NCBI GenBank assembly: GCA_963725185.1
Contig: CAVRXO010000004.1
Location: 186,001 to 250,000, forward strand
Reading direction: 5' to 3'
Source: VAZQ01 sp963725185
Lineage (GTDB): Bacteria > Pseudomonadota > Alphaproteobacteria > Rhizobiales > Xanthobacteraceae
Length of the DNA stretch: 64,000 nucleotides
Notes under the pieces: generated by a model
The model's input: only the letters and a program-made list of their open reading frames with translations
Database searches by the model: none
What the model was told of the DNA's origin: nothing
Part shown: positions 11,155-19,551 of the stretch, in pieces
Position numbering within the stretch: the stretch's first letter is position 1
Layout of the letters: every line of letters begins with the position of its first letter
Made by a program: the position numbers and the translations under genes

Positions 11155-12366
11155 ATGCCCGGCTCCGGAACCGACAGGACCAAGCCCTGGAGCGAGCGCG
11201 TGGGCCCGATCGTGGTTCTGGTCGAGCCGCAACTGGGCGAGAATATCGGCGCGGCGGCGCGCGTCATGGCCAATTTCGGGCTCCAGCGGTTGCGGCTCAT
11301 CAAGCCGCGCGACGGCTGGCCCAACTTGCAGGCCCGCCGCTCGGCCTCCGGCGCCGACCGCATTCTCGACGAGGCGGCGCTTTACCCGAGCGCCGAGGCG
11401 GCGATCGCGGACTGCACCTTGGTGCTCGCCACCACGGCGCGCGCCCACGACCAGGCCAAGCCGGTGCTCGCTCCCGAAGCCGCGGTGCGCGAGGCCGCCG
11501 TGCATATGGCGGAGCACGGCGTGAGCGGAGAGAACGTCGCCGTGCTGTTCGGGCGGGAGCGCTATGGGCTCGAAAACCACGAGGTGGCGCTCGCCGACCG
11601 CATCGTGACCTTTCCGGTCAATCCGGCCTTCGCTTCGCTCAATCTGGCGCAGGCGGTGGCGCTGATGGCCTACGAATGGTTCAAGCTCGTCTCCGGCGGT
11701 GAGCTTCCCTTCGCCATGCCGACGAAGTCGGCCCCGGCCGGCAAAGAGCAGCTGTTCGCCTTCTTCTCCGCCCTCGAGCAGGAGCTGGACCGGGTCGAAT
11801 ACTTCCGGCCGCCGGAGAAGCGCGCCACCATGCTGGTCAACCTGCACAATATCTTTGCCCGCATGGGACCGACCCAGCAGGACGTCCAGACCTTGCACGG
11901 CATAGTCACCGCCATCGCGCAGGGCCGCAAGGGGCCGGCGCGCGGCGGCGTCCTCGACGGCGCCGAAGCCGCGATGCTGCGCACCTTGCTGGCCGAGCAC
12001 GGCGAGGGCCGTGTCCCCAACGAGCGCGGGCCGGTGCGCGGCCTGGCGCGGCTCCTGCGCCGCAACCCCACCGACGCCGAGCGCGCGCTGTGGAGCGCGC
12101 TCACCAACGACCGCCGCTTTGCCGGGCGCGGCTTCAAGCGGCAGATTCCGATCGGCCAGCACATCAACGATTTCGTCTCGTTTGGGCTGCGCGTTGTCAT
12201 CGACATGGTGCCCGGCGCGGAGAGCGCGCCAGCCGCCGCCGCGCGCGCGCAACGCATCGCCTGGCTGCAAGAGCGCGGCTACCGCATCATCGCGGTCCCC
12301 GCCGCGCAGATCGAGCAAGACCTCGCCGGCGTTCTCGACCGCCTCGCCGCCGAGCTTGAAGCGTAG
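11155..12366 (+). CDS. TrmJ-type tRNA 2'-O-methyltransferase fused to a DUF559-like domain
   Basis: Residues about 17-255 are a SPOUT methyltransferase of the TrmJ/SpoU class: VVLVEPQLGENIGAAARVMANFG, VLFGRERYGLENHEV and SLNLAQAVALMAYEWFK are motifs 1-3 with the deep-knot SAM site. TrmJ 2'-O-methylates tRNA position 32. Residues about 295-403 (LARLLRRNPTDAERALWSAL, FKRQIPIGQHINDFV, AWLQERGYRIIAV) match the DUF559/Vsr-like nuclease fold, but where active relatives have an ELDGxxH-type motif this protein reads VIDMVPGAES, so catalysis is doubtful. An ATG at 11101 and a GTG at 11095 are alternative starts; 11155 has the better ribosome site. Confidence 0.88.
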   Translation: MPGSGTDRTKPWSERVGPIVVLVEPQLGENIGAAARVMANFGLQRLRLIKPRDGWPNLQARRSASGADRILDEAALYPSAEAAIADCTLVLATTARAHDQAKPVLAPEAAVREAAVHMAEHGVSGENVAVLFGRERYGLENHEVALADRIVTFPVNPAFASLNLAQAVALMAYEWFKLVSGGELPFAMPTKSAPAGKEQLFAFFSALEQELDRVEYFRPPEKRATMLVNLHNIFARMGPTQQDVQTLHGIVTAIAQGRKGPARGGVLDGAEAAMLRTLLAEHGEGRVPNERGPVRGLARLLRRNPTDAERALWSALTNDRRFAGRGFKRQIPIGQHINDFVSFGLRVVIDMVPGAESAPAAAARAQRIAWLQERGYRIIAVPAAQIEQDLAGVLDRLAAELEA

Positions 12367-12550
12367 AACGTGTGAAAAGATCTGCCGAAGGACACGAGGC
12401 CCTCCACCCGCTCATCCCCGCGGACGCGGGGAACCAGCCTTTGCCCCACTGAACGTTCGTGCGATTCGACAAAGTCTGGATTCCCGCGTCCGCGGGAATG
12501 AGCGGATGTGGCAAATTCCTTCACAGGCTCGTCCGCGGGAATGAGCGGAT
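12367..12550. repeat. Dispersed repeat, CCGCGGACGCGGG palindrome family, copy 1
   Basis: CGCTCATCCCCGCGGACGCG at 12409 and its complementary arm at about 12480-12508 (TTCCCGCGTCCGCGGGAATG) flank a centre with TTTGCCCC and CAAAGTCTGGA. A third partial arm is at 12529-12548. The same order of blocks recurs at 42200-42411, including the flanks (AGGACACGAGGC / TTCCTTCAC), so the mobile unit is about 180 bp. Confidence 0.75.
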
Positions 12551-12568
12551 GAGGGCGATGCCGCAGCC

Positions 12569-13348
12569 TCACCCCTTGAGCGTCTTGAGTGCGGCGGCGG
12601 CGCCGGCGCGCAGGAAGCCGAGGTCGCTGCCGACCGCGAGGAAGCGGACGCCGCGCTTGGCGAGCGTCACCGCCCGTTCGGCGGTGTGGCAATAGGCGCC
12701 CAGAATCTTGCCGGCCTGGCGCGCCGCCTGCGCGATCCGCTCGAGCTCGCGATCGACGTCGGGCGACATTGGATCGAGCGTGGCTCCCTGCGACAGCGCG
12801 ATCGAGAGATCGGACGGCCCGAGGAACAAGCCGTCGATGCCGCGCATCGCCGCGATGTCCGTGACATTGTCGAGCGCGGCGCGGGTCTCGATCATGGCGA
12901 GCGTGAAGGTGAGGTCGTTGCCCTCGTTGAGATAGACCTTCTGGTCCGCGAGCCCGGCCAGCATGGTGGCCCGATGCGGGCCCCAGCTGCGCTCGCCGAT
13001 CGGCGGATATTTGGTGGCGGCCACGAAGGCGCGCGCGTCCGCCGGCGTATTGATCATCGGCGAGATGATGCCCTCGGCGCCGAAATCAAGCGCGCGGCTG
13101 GCGGTGGGGAAATCCGAGAGCGGAACCCGCACCACGGGGGCGGCGCCGCCTTGCCGGATCGACGCGATCGCGCCCACGACCTGCGTGATGTCCCACAGGC
13201 CGTGCTGCATGTCGATGGTGACGGCGCCGAAGCCTTCGCGCCCGATCACCTCGGCGAGGAGCGGCGCGGCGAGGCCGCACCAGCCTGAATAGACCGTCTC
13301 GCCGGCGCGCAGCCGCCGGGCGAGCGAGAAGGATGTCGATGCGGTCAT
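12569..13348 (-). CDS. HpcH/HpaI family aldolase, 259 aa
   Basis: Class II, metal-dependent aldolase family that cleaves 2-keto-4-hydroxy acids (such as 4-hydroxy-2-oxoheptane-1,7-dioate) to pyruvate or acts on citrate-type substrates. Diagnostic blocks: VTIDMQHGLWD near residue 50, VPLSDFPTASRALDFGAEGI with the catalytic Arg, MIETRAALDN with the metal-binding Glu, and GIDGLFLGPSDLSIALSQG. Length is typical. The start MTASTSFSLARRL at 13348 is preferred over an upstream extension of low complexity. The exact substrate cannot be read from the sequence. Confidence 0.88.
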   Translation of the reverse strand: MTASTSFSLARRLRAGETVYSGWCGLAAPLLAEVIGREGFGAVTIDMQHGLWDITQVVGAIASIRQGGAAPVVRVPLSDFPTASRALDFGAEGIISPMINTPADARAFVAATKYPPIGERSWGPHRATMLAGLADQKVYLNEGNDLTFTLAMIETRAALDNVTDIAAMRGIDGLFLGPSDLSIALSQGATLDPMSPDVDRELERIAQAARQAGKILGAYCHTAERAVTLAKRGVRFLAVGSDLGFLRAGAAAALKTLKG

Positions 13349-13383
13349 GCTCGGGAAGCGCCTTTCTGCGCGGCTTGCACGGC

Positions 13384-13707
13384 TCAGCCGCGGGCCTTGA
13401 TGTCGTTGATCGCGCGCGCGGTCAGCTCGTCGATGGTGCGGCGAATCTGGTGGTCGGACAGGGCCACGCCCTTGGCATCGAAATCGGTGCGGATCCTGCC
13501 GAATATGTCGTGGTTGCCGGTCGATTCGAGATCCGCGACCACGAGCGCGTTGGCATAGGCTTCCGCCTCCGGCCCGGCGAGCCCGAGCTTCTCCGCCGCC
13601 CACAGGCCGAGCAGCTTGTTGCGGCGCGCGGTGGCCTTGAACTTGAGCTCCTCGTCATGGGCAAATTGCTTCTCGAAGCCTTCCTCACGCTTGTCGAAGG
13701 TGGTCAT
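13384..13707 (-). CDS. F1-ATPase zeta inhibitor subunit (DUF1476), 107 aa
   Basis: Matches the alphaproteobacterial zeta subunit that binds F1 and blocks ATP hydrolysis. The signature N-terminus MTTFDKREEGFEKQFAHDEE is the inhibitory region; the four-helix body follows (KFKATARRNKLLGLWAAEKLG, then DLESTGNHDIFGRIRTDF). Length is normal. It lies 35 bp upstream of the aldolase gene on the same strand and could share a transcript. The ATG at 13707 fits the family; longer starts add an unconserved segment. Confidence 0.9.
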   Translation of the reverse strand: MTTFDKREEGFEKQFAHDEELKFKATARRNKLLGLWAAEKLGLAGPEAEAYANALVVADLESTGNHDIFGRIRTDFDAKGVALSDHQIRRTIDELTARAINDIKARG

Positions 13708-14339
13708 GGCAATCCTCGTGACATTTGCCCCGCGGTTTCCGGCGCTTGCGGCGCGGGACATCTCATAGTCCTGAATTCGCTCGCGCACTATGGTTTCGAC
13801 GGTGCTAACAGGCCTTTTCGCCTTGGGTCAGCAGCCTCGCTCCCGCGCTCCATTTGTACGTAAGCGCTCCATACATACATACGCAGCCCGCGTGCGCGCT
13901 CCAAGTAGGCGCTCCACTTACGCGCTCCATGACACTTACGCGCTCCATGACACTTACGCGCTCCATGACACTTACGCGCTCCATGACACTTACGCGCTCC
14001 ATGACACTTACGCGCTCCATGACGCAGCGTTGCCTTGCTGCAGCGTGCTGCAGCCTCCATATAGCCGTGCAGGTCCCGGCGAGCATCGCGACGTCGCGGC
14101 CGCCTTGCATAACGGGGTGCGAGGATCAAGGCAACATCGCGGCAAAGGCGATTCGCGCCCGCCGCCGCGCGGTAACGGTGTCCAGCCTTTCGATTGTGCT
14201 TCGCAGCGTGATCGGCTAGTTTGCGAAGGTGGCCGCGTCACTACGTTGCCGTCATTGGAACGCGTCACCGCCGCGGACAATCGAACCCACACGGAGCCAC
14301 GGCACCCAGATGGACTTTCACAAACCACGGTACACCCCG
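13708..14339. other. zeta-purC divergent intergenic region
   Basis: This 632-bp stretch contains the 18-bp minisatellite (13915-14022) and further degenerate CGCTCCA heptamers at about 13850-13915. Short open frames run through the repeat on every strand because its period is a multiple of three; I do not treat them as genes. No clear purC promoter or ribosome site is visible. Confidence 0.5.
13915..14022. repeat. Six perfect tandem copies of an 18-bp unit
   Basis: The unit CACTTACGCGCTCCATGA is repeated six times without a mismatch at 13915-14022. The preceding 60 bp has looser spacing of the same CGCTCCA word (GCGCTCCATTTG, GCGCTCCATACA, GCGCTCCAAG, GCGCTCCACTTACG). Perfect identity implies recent expansion or homogenisation. 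Confidence 0.95.
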
Positions 14340-15107
14340 ATGAGCCGCCGTCGCCGCATCTACGAAGGCAAGGCCAAGGTCCTTTTCGAAGGGCCGGAGC
14401 CGGGAACCCTGATCCAGCACTTCAAGGACGACGCGACCGCCTTCAACTCGAAGAAGCACGAGATCATCGAAGGCAAGGGCGTCCTGAACAACCGGATCTC
14501 CGAATACGTCTTCCAGCACCTCAACGACATCGGAGTGCCGACGCATTTCCTCCGTCGCCTCAACATGCGCGAGCAGCTGATTCGCGAGGTCGAGATCATC
14601 CCGCTCGGAGTGGTGGTGCGCAACGTTGCGGCCGGCTCGCTGTCGCAGCGCCTCGGCATCGAGGAGGGCACGCAGCTGCCGCGCTCGATCATCGAGTTCT
14701 ACTACAAGAACGACGCGCTCAACGATCCGATGGTGTCGGAGGAGCACATCACCGCCTTCGGCTGGGCCACGCCGCAGGAGATCGACGACATCATGGCGCT
14801 CGCCATCCGCGTCAACGATTTCCTCTCCGGGCTGTTCCTCGGCGTCGGCATCCGCCTGGTCGACTTCAAGATGGAGACCGGCAGGCTTTGGGAGAACGAC
14901 ATGATGCGGATCGTGGTGGCGGACGAGATCTCGCCCGATTCGTGCCGGCTGTGGGACATCAAGTCGAACGAGAAGCTCGACAAGGATCGCTTCCGGCGCG
15001 ATCTCGGCGGGCTCCTGGAGGCCTATACGGAGGTCGCCAAGCGGCTCGGCATCATGAGCGAGAACGAGCGCCCGCAGGGGAGCGGGCCGGTTCTGGTCAA
15101 GAGCTGA
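14340..15107 (+). CDS. purC: SAICAR synthetase (PurC), 255 aa
   Basis: Joins aspartate to CAIR using ATP in purine synthesis. Starts MSRRRRIYEGKAKVLFEG, the conserved beginning. The blocks KDDATAFNSKK, GVLNNRISEYVFQHL, IPLGVVVRNVAAGSLSQRLG, SIIEFYYKNDALNDPMV and LVDFKMETGRL are family hallmarks including ATP and CAIR contacts. Length matches. An ATG 30 bp earlier (14310) is possible but adds unconserved sequence. purS follows after 7 bp, so the pur genes from here on are probably one transcription unit. Confidence 0.94.
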   Translation: MSRRRRIYEGKAKVLFEGPEPGTLIQHFKDDATAFNSKKHEIIEGKGVLNNRISEYVFQHLNDIGVPTHFLRRLNMREQLIREVEIIPLGVVVRNVAAGSLSQRLGIEEGTQLPRSIIEFYYKNDALNDPMVSEEHITAFGWATPQEIDDIMALAIRVNDFLSGLFLGVGIRLVDFKMETGRLWENDMMRIVVADEISPDSCRLWDIKSNEKLDKDRFRRDLGGLLEAYTEVAKRLGIMSENERPQGSGPVLVKS

Positions 15108-15114
15108 CCTTAAG

Positions 15115-15357
15115 ATGAAGGCGCGCGTCACCGTCACCTTGAAATCCGGCATCCTCGATCCGCAAGGCAAGGCGATCGAGGGTGCGCTGCGCTCGCTCGG
15201 CGTTCCGGGCGTGGCCAGCGTGCGTCAGGGCAAGGTGTTCGACATCGAGCTCGAAGGCGGCGATCGCAGGCAGGCCGAAGCGCTGCTCAAGGAGGCCGCC
15301 GACAAGCTCCTCGCCAACACGGTGATCGAGAATTATCGCGTCGAGGTGACCGGATGA
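15115..15357 (+). CDS. purS: FGAM synthase PurS subunit, 80 aa
   Basis: Small structural subunit that bridges PurL and PurQ in the three-part FGAM synthase. MKARVTVTLKSGILDPQGKA, the GVASVRQGKVFDIEL strand and the C-terminal LLKEAADKLLANTVIENYRVEV are typical, as is the 80-aa length. The ATG at 15115 comes 7 bp after the purC stop. The presence of separate PurS and PurQ means PurL here is the short form. Confidence 0.94.
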   Translation: MKARVTVTLKSGILDPQGKAIEGALRSLGVPGVASVRQGKVFDIELEGGDRRQAEALLKEAADKLLANTVIENYRVEVTG

Positions 15358-15362
15358 AGCCC

Positions 15363-15396
15363 GGACAAAACGGAATCTGACGAAACGGAATCTGAT
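15363..15396 (+). repeat. Short direct duplication between purS and purQ
   Basis: AAACGGAATCTGA occurs twice in a row with a two-base link (15366-15378 and about 15381-15393), the second copy running directly into the purQ ATG. No good Shine-Dalgarno sequence precedes purQ. Confidence 0.7.
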
Positions 15397-16096
15397 GCGA
15401 TCGGCTGTCCTCGTTTTCCCCGGCATCAATCGCGAGCGGGACATGGCGCGGGCCTTGCGGCTCATCTCGGGGCGCGAGCCGGCCATGGTCTGGCATGCGG
15501 AGGCGGAGCTGCCGGCGGGGACCGATCTCGTCGTGGTGCCGGGCGGCTTCAGCTACGGCGACTATCTGCGCTGCGGCGCGATCGCGGCGCGCGCGCCGAT
15601 CATGGACGCGGTGCGCCGCTTCGCCGGCCGCGGCGGGCTGGTGCTCGGCGTCTGCAACGGCTTCCAGATCCTGTGCGAGGCCGGGCTGCTGCCGGGCGTG
15701 CTCATGCGCAATGCCGCGCTCAAGTTCATCTGCCGCGACGTCTATCTGAAGGTCGAGCGCTCCGACAGCCCGTTCACCCGCGGCTACAATGCCGGCCAGG
15801 TCATCCGCGTACCGATTGCCCATGGCGAAGGCAATTATATCGCCGACGGCGAGACCATCGCACGGCTGGAGGGCGAGGGCAGGGTGCTGTTGCGGTATGT
15901 GGCGCCGACCGGCGAGCGCGATCCGGCCTGGAACGTCAACGGCGCCACCAACGCCATTGCCGGCATCCTGAACGAGCGCGGCAATGTGCTCGGCACCATG
16001 CCGCATCCGGAGAATCACGTGGAGGCGGCGCTGGGCGTGACCGACGGCCGCGGATTGTTCGCCGGTCTGGCGGACCACTTCAAGCAGGCGGCGTGA
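15395..16096 (+). CDS. purQ: FGAM synthase glutaminase subunit PurQ, 233 aa
   Basis: Class I glutamine amidotransferase that supplies ammonia to PurL. The catalytic Cys sits in GLVLGVCNGFQILCEAGLLPG (residues about 79-99), and the His/Glu pair is in GTMPHPENHVEAALG near the C-terminus; VVVPGGFSYGDYLRCGAIA is the oxyanion region. Length is normal and the frame intact. The gene follows purS by 37 bp. Confidence 0.95.
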   Translation: MRSAVLVFPGINRERDMARALRLISGREPAMVWHAEAELPAGTDLVVVPGGFSYGDYLRCGAIAARAPIMDAVRRFAGRGGLVLGVCNGFQILCEAGLLPGVLMRNAALKFICRDVYLKVERSDSPFTRGYNAGQVIRVPIAHGEGNYIADGETIARLEGEGRVLLRYVAPTGERDPAWNVNGATNAIAGILNERGNVLGTMPHPENHVEAALGVTDGRGLFAGLADHFKQAA

Positions 16097-16494
16097 ACGC
16101 CTTCGCGCAGGACAACCGCATTTGAATTTTGTTGTTTGGCACAGCGGTGCCAATTCCCTCCCCCTGAAAGGGGGAGGGTGGCGCCCAACGGGTCCGGCCT
16201 TTGGCCGGCCCGATGACAGGCTCCGGCGCCGGGTGGGGGTCTCGCCTCCCAACAGATTCAGAGTTTGTGGCGGGACCCCCACCCGGATCGCTGCGCGATC
16301 CGACCTCCCCCTTTCAGGGGGAGGTGTCCCCGGTCAGAAGTGTTACCCATGTTGCCGGTTGCTCATCCCCGAGAGTGCGGCGGGTTTCGGCATATGCGAT
16401 AGCCCTGCGCTTCGCGGGGCGTGACACGCTGAGCGGATGTGCCTTTGGAGCCACAACACTAGCGCACCAGAACTTGGCACGCTAAGACCAGCCC
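16097..16494. repeat. purQ-purL gap with a composite palindromic repeat
   Basis: Within this 398-bp gap, 16155-16330 is a composite of inverted repeats: CCCTCCCCCTGAAAGGGGG at one end and CCCCCTTTCAGGGGGAGG at the other, GGCCTTTGGCCGGCC inside, then GGGTGGGGGTCTCG and an AACAGATTCAGAGTTTGT block. A shorter relative is at 19411-19510. It interrupts the pur cluster and might separate or stabilise transcripts. Confidence 0.75.
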
Positions 16495-18700
16495 GTGACC
16501 CGAAACGAGCCCAAAATCACCCCGGAGCTGGTTGCCGAGCACGGCCTCAAGCCGGAGGAGTACCAGCGGCTCCTCGATCTGATCGGGCGCCCGCCGACCT
16601 TCACCGAGCTCGGCATCTTCTCGGCCATGTGGAACGAGCACTGCTCGTACAAGTCCTCGAAGATCCACCTGCGGACCTTGCCCACCAAGGCGCCCTGGGT
16701 AATCCAGGGCCCGGGCGAGAACGCCGGTGTCATCGATATCGGCGACGGCCTGGCGGTGGTGTTCAAGATGGAGAGCCACAACCATCCAAGCTTCATCGAG
16801 CCCTACCAGGGCGCCACCACCGGGGTCGGCGGCATTCTGCGCGACGTCTTCACCATGGGGGCGCGCCCGATCGCCTGCCTCGATTTCCTGCGCTTCGGCG
16901 ATCCGGCGCATCCGCGGACCAGGGCCCTGGTTGCCGGCGTGGTGGCCGGCATCGGCGGCTACGGCAATTCCTTCGGGGTGCCGACGGTGGGCGGCTCGGT
17001 CGGCTTTCACCGCCGCTATGACGGCAATTGCCTGGTCAACGCCATGGCGGTCGGCCTCGCCGATGCGGACAAGATCTTCTATGCCAAGGCCACCGGGGTC
17101 GGCATGCCGATCGTCTATCTCGGCTCCAAGACCGGCCGCGACGGCATCCACGGCGCCAGCATGGCATCGGCCGAGTTCGGCGAGGATTCGCAGGAGAAAC
17201 GCCCGACCGTGCAGGTGGGTGATCCGTTCTCCGAGAAGCTCCTGCTCGAAGCCTGCCTGGAGATCATGGCCAAGGACTGCGTCATCGCCATCCAGGACAT
17301 GGGGGCCGCGGGGCTGACCTGCTCGGCGGTCGAGATGGGGGCCAAGGGCGACCTCGGGGTGACGCTCGATCTCGACCGCGTGCCCTGCCGCGAAGAGGGC
17401 ATGAGCGCCTATGAGATGATGCTCTCGGAGAGCCAGGAGCGCATGCTCATGGTGCTCAAGCCCGAGAAGGAGGCAGAGGCCGAGGCGATCTTCCGCAAAT
17501 GGGGGCTCGATTTCGCCGTGGTCGGCGAGACCACGGCGGGCAAGCGCTTCGTCGTGCGCCACGGCGGCGCCGTCATGGCCGACCTGCCGATCAAGGAGCT
17601 CGGCGACGAAGCGCCGATCTACGATCGGCCTCATGTGGAGACCCGCAAGCAGCCGATCCTCACGGCCGCCGAGGTGACGCCGCCGCTGGCGACCGCGGAG
17701 GCGCTTCTCGCCCTGCTCGGCTCACCCGATCTCTCCTGCAAGCGCTGGGTCTGGGAGCAGTACGACCATGTGATCCTCGGCAACACGGTGCAGCGGCCGG
17801 GCGGGGATGCGGCGGTGGTGCGCATCGAGGACGGGCCGAAGGCGCTGGCGCTCACCACCGACGTCACGCCGCGCTATTGCGAGGCCGATCCGGTCGAGGG
17901 CGGCAAGCAGGCGGTGGCGGAGGCTTGGCGCAACCTCAACGCGGTGGGGGCGCGCCCGCTGGCGGTCACCGACAACCTCAATTTCGGCAATCCGGAGCGG
18001 CCGGAGACCATGGGCCAACTGGTCGGCTGCATCCGCGGCATCGCGCAGGCCTGCGCGGCGCTCGATTTCCCGGTCGTTTCGGGCAATGTCTCGCTCTACA
18101 ACGAGACCAACGGGCGCGCGATCCTGCCGACTCCCGACCATCGGGGGCGTCGGCCTCCTCGATGATTTCACCAAGTCCGCCACGCTCGCCTTCAAGGCTG
18201 GCGGCGAAGCGATCCTGCTGGTGGGCGAGGCGAGCGGCTGGCTCGGGCAGTCGCTCTATCTGCGCGACATCTGCGGACGCGAGGAGGGGGCGCCGCCGCC
18301 GGTCGATCTCGTCGCCGAGCGGCGCCATGGCGATTTCGTGCGGGCCCTGATCGTCGAAGGGCTCGCCAGCGCCGTGCATGACGTGTCCGACGGCGGGCTC
18401 CTGGTCGCGCTCGCCGAGATGGCGATGGCTTCCGGCATCGGAGCCGAGCTCGCGCCCGCGCCGCTGGCCGCCCATGCGTTCTGGTTCGGCGAGGAGCAGG
18501 GCCGCTATGTGGTGACCGCGCCGGCCGCGGCGGCGGAAGCGATCATCGCCCGCGCCGGCGCCGCCGGCGTTCCGCTGTGCCGCATCGGCACCACCGGCGG
18601 CGACGCATTGACGCCGAAGGGCGAGCGCCCCATTTTGGTGGCAAAGCTGCGCCAAGCCTTCGAGTCCTGGTTTCCGGCCTATATGGCGGGGAGCCCGTGA
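16495..18700 (+). CDS. purL: FGAM synthase large subunit PurL (one +1 frameshift)
   Basis: ATP-dependent amidation of FGAR to FGAM together with PurS and PurQ. GTG start at 16495 (MTRNEPKITPELVAEHGL). Blocks in order: GIFSAMWNEHCSYKSSK, AVVFKMESHNHPSFIEPYQG, GGYGNSFGVPTVGG, IQDMGAAGLTCSAVEMG, MLSESQERMLMV and, after the shift, HDVSDGGLLVALAEMA. The frame changes near 18134 (ACTCCCGACC should lose one C: PTP-TIGGVGLLDD). Corrected length is about 734 aa, right for the short PurL type. The GTG choice is supported by the conserved N-terminus. Confidence 0.93.
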
Positions 18701-18745
18701 CGGGGATGCGGAGCCCTGGCGCGGAACTTTGAGGAGAGCCCTCCC

Positions 18746-18982
18746 ATGGCGATGGATGCGCACGAGATCGAGCGCCTGATCAAGACGCGCATCCCGGACG
18801 CCCAGGTGACGATTCGCGATCTCGCCGGAGATGGCGATCATTATGCGGCCACCGTGGTGGCCGAATCGTTTCGCGGCAAGTCGCGGGTGCAGCAGCACCA
18901 GATCGTCTACGAGGCGCTCAAGGCCGAGATGGGAGGCAAGCTGCACGCCCTGGCATTGCAGACCAGCATCCCCGCGAGCTAA
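18746..18982 (+). CDS. BolA family protein, 78 aa
   Basis: Small alpha/beta BolA protein that partners with monothiol glutaredoxin in Fe-S cluster handling. MAMDAHEIERLIKTRIPDAQ, GDGDHYAATVVAESFRGKS (the FxGxS-type loop) and the helix-strand QHQIVYEALKAEMGGKLHALAL are typical; the His in DHYAA and a C-terminal His (KLHALAL) are candidate cluster ligands. AGGAGA lies upstream of ATG 18746. The grx gene follows by 67 bp, the usual pairing. Confidence 0.93.
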   Translation: MAMDAHEIERLIKTRIPDAQVTIRDLAGDGDHYAATVVAESFRGKSRVQQHQIVYEALKAEMGGKLHALALQTSIPAS

Positions 18983-19049
18983 TCTTGATCAAATACGAAG
19001 CGGTGGCCGGTGGCAGCCGCAAGAGCACGCGACAACACAGGACAGGATC

Positions 19050-19385
19050 ATGAGCATCGACAAATTCATCGACAACGAGGTCAAGAGCAACGACGTGGTT
19101 CTGTTCATGAAGGGCACCCCGCAGACGCCCATGTGCGGGTTCTCCGCCCAGGTCGTGCAGATCCTCGATCACCTGGGCGTCACCTACAAGGGCCTCAACG
19201 TGCTCGATTCCGACGAGCTGCGAAACGGCATCAAATCCTATTCCAACTGGCCGACCATCCCGCAGCTCTACGTCAAGGGCGAGTTCGTCGGTGGCTGCGA
19301 TATCGTGCGCGAGATGTTCCAGGACGGCGAACTGAAGACCCTGCTCAAGGACAAGGGCGTGGTGAAGGAAGGCGCCTCGGCGTAA
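19050..19385 (+). CDS. grxD: Monothiol glutaredoxin (Grx4/GrxD type), 111 aa
   Basis: CGFS-type glutaredoxin that binds a shared [2Fe-2S] cluster, often with BolA. The active site MCGFSAQV lies near residue 29, preceded by VVLFMKGTPQTP; SNWPTIPQLYVKGEFVGGCDIV carries the glutathione-binding TIPQ and GGCD elements. Start MSIDKFIDNEV at 19050 has AGGACAGGAT upstream. Length is normal. It follows bolA on the same strand. Confidence 0.95.
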   Translation: MSIDKFIDNEVKSNDVVLFMKGTPQTPMCGFSAQVVQILDHLGVTYKGLNVLDSDELRNGIKSYSNWPTIPQLYVKGEFVGGCDIVREMFQDGELKTLLKDKGVVKEGASA

Positions 19386-19410
19386 TCGCGCCAGTGCCGC
19401 TCGCTCCTTT

Positions 19411-19520
19411 TCCCTCCCCCTGCAAGGGAGAGGGTGGCGCCGAAGGCGCCGGGAGGGGGTCTCGTCTCCCGCTCCCAACAAATTCAGTGTTTGTTGCGCG
19501 ACTCCCACCCGACCCGCTTT
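19411..19520. repeat. Composite palindromic repeat, second copy
   Basis: CCCTCCCCCTGCAAGGGAGA, GGTGGCGCC...GGCGCCGGGAGGGGGT and CAACAAATTCAGTGTTTGTTG (itself an inverted repeat) match the element at 16155-16330 in order, minus its middle part. It lies between the convergent grxD and rpsD genes. Confidence 0.7.
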
Positions 19521-19551
19521 GCGGGTCGACTCTCGGTCAAGGCCGCGCCCG

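Noticed and set aside
13915..14022. Possible CRISPR array
   Set aside because: The 18-bp units are contiguous with no unique spacers, and no cas genes are present; it is a minisatellite.
13790..14220. Open frames through the 18-bp repeat (HDTYAL- and MERVSV-type repeats)
   Set aside because: A period divisible by three keeps all frames open; no start signals or family resemblance.
14265..14300. Possible tRNA T-arm (GGGTTCGATTG on the minus strand)
   Set aside because: No acceptor, D- or anticodon stems fit around it.
16097..16494. Small genes in the purQ-purL gap
   Set aside because: The frames are products of the palindromic repeat and have no start signals.
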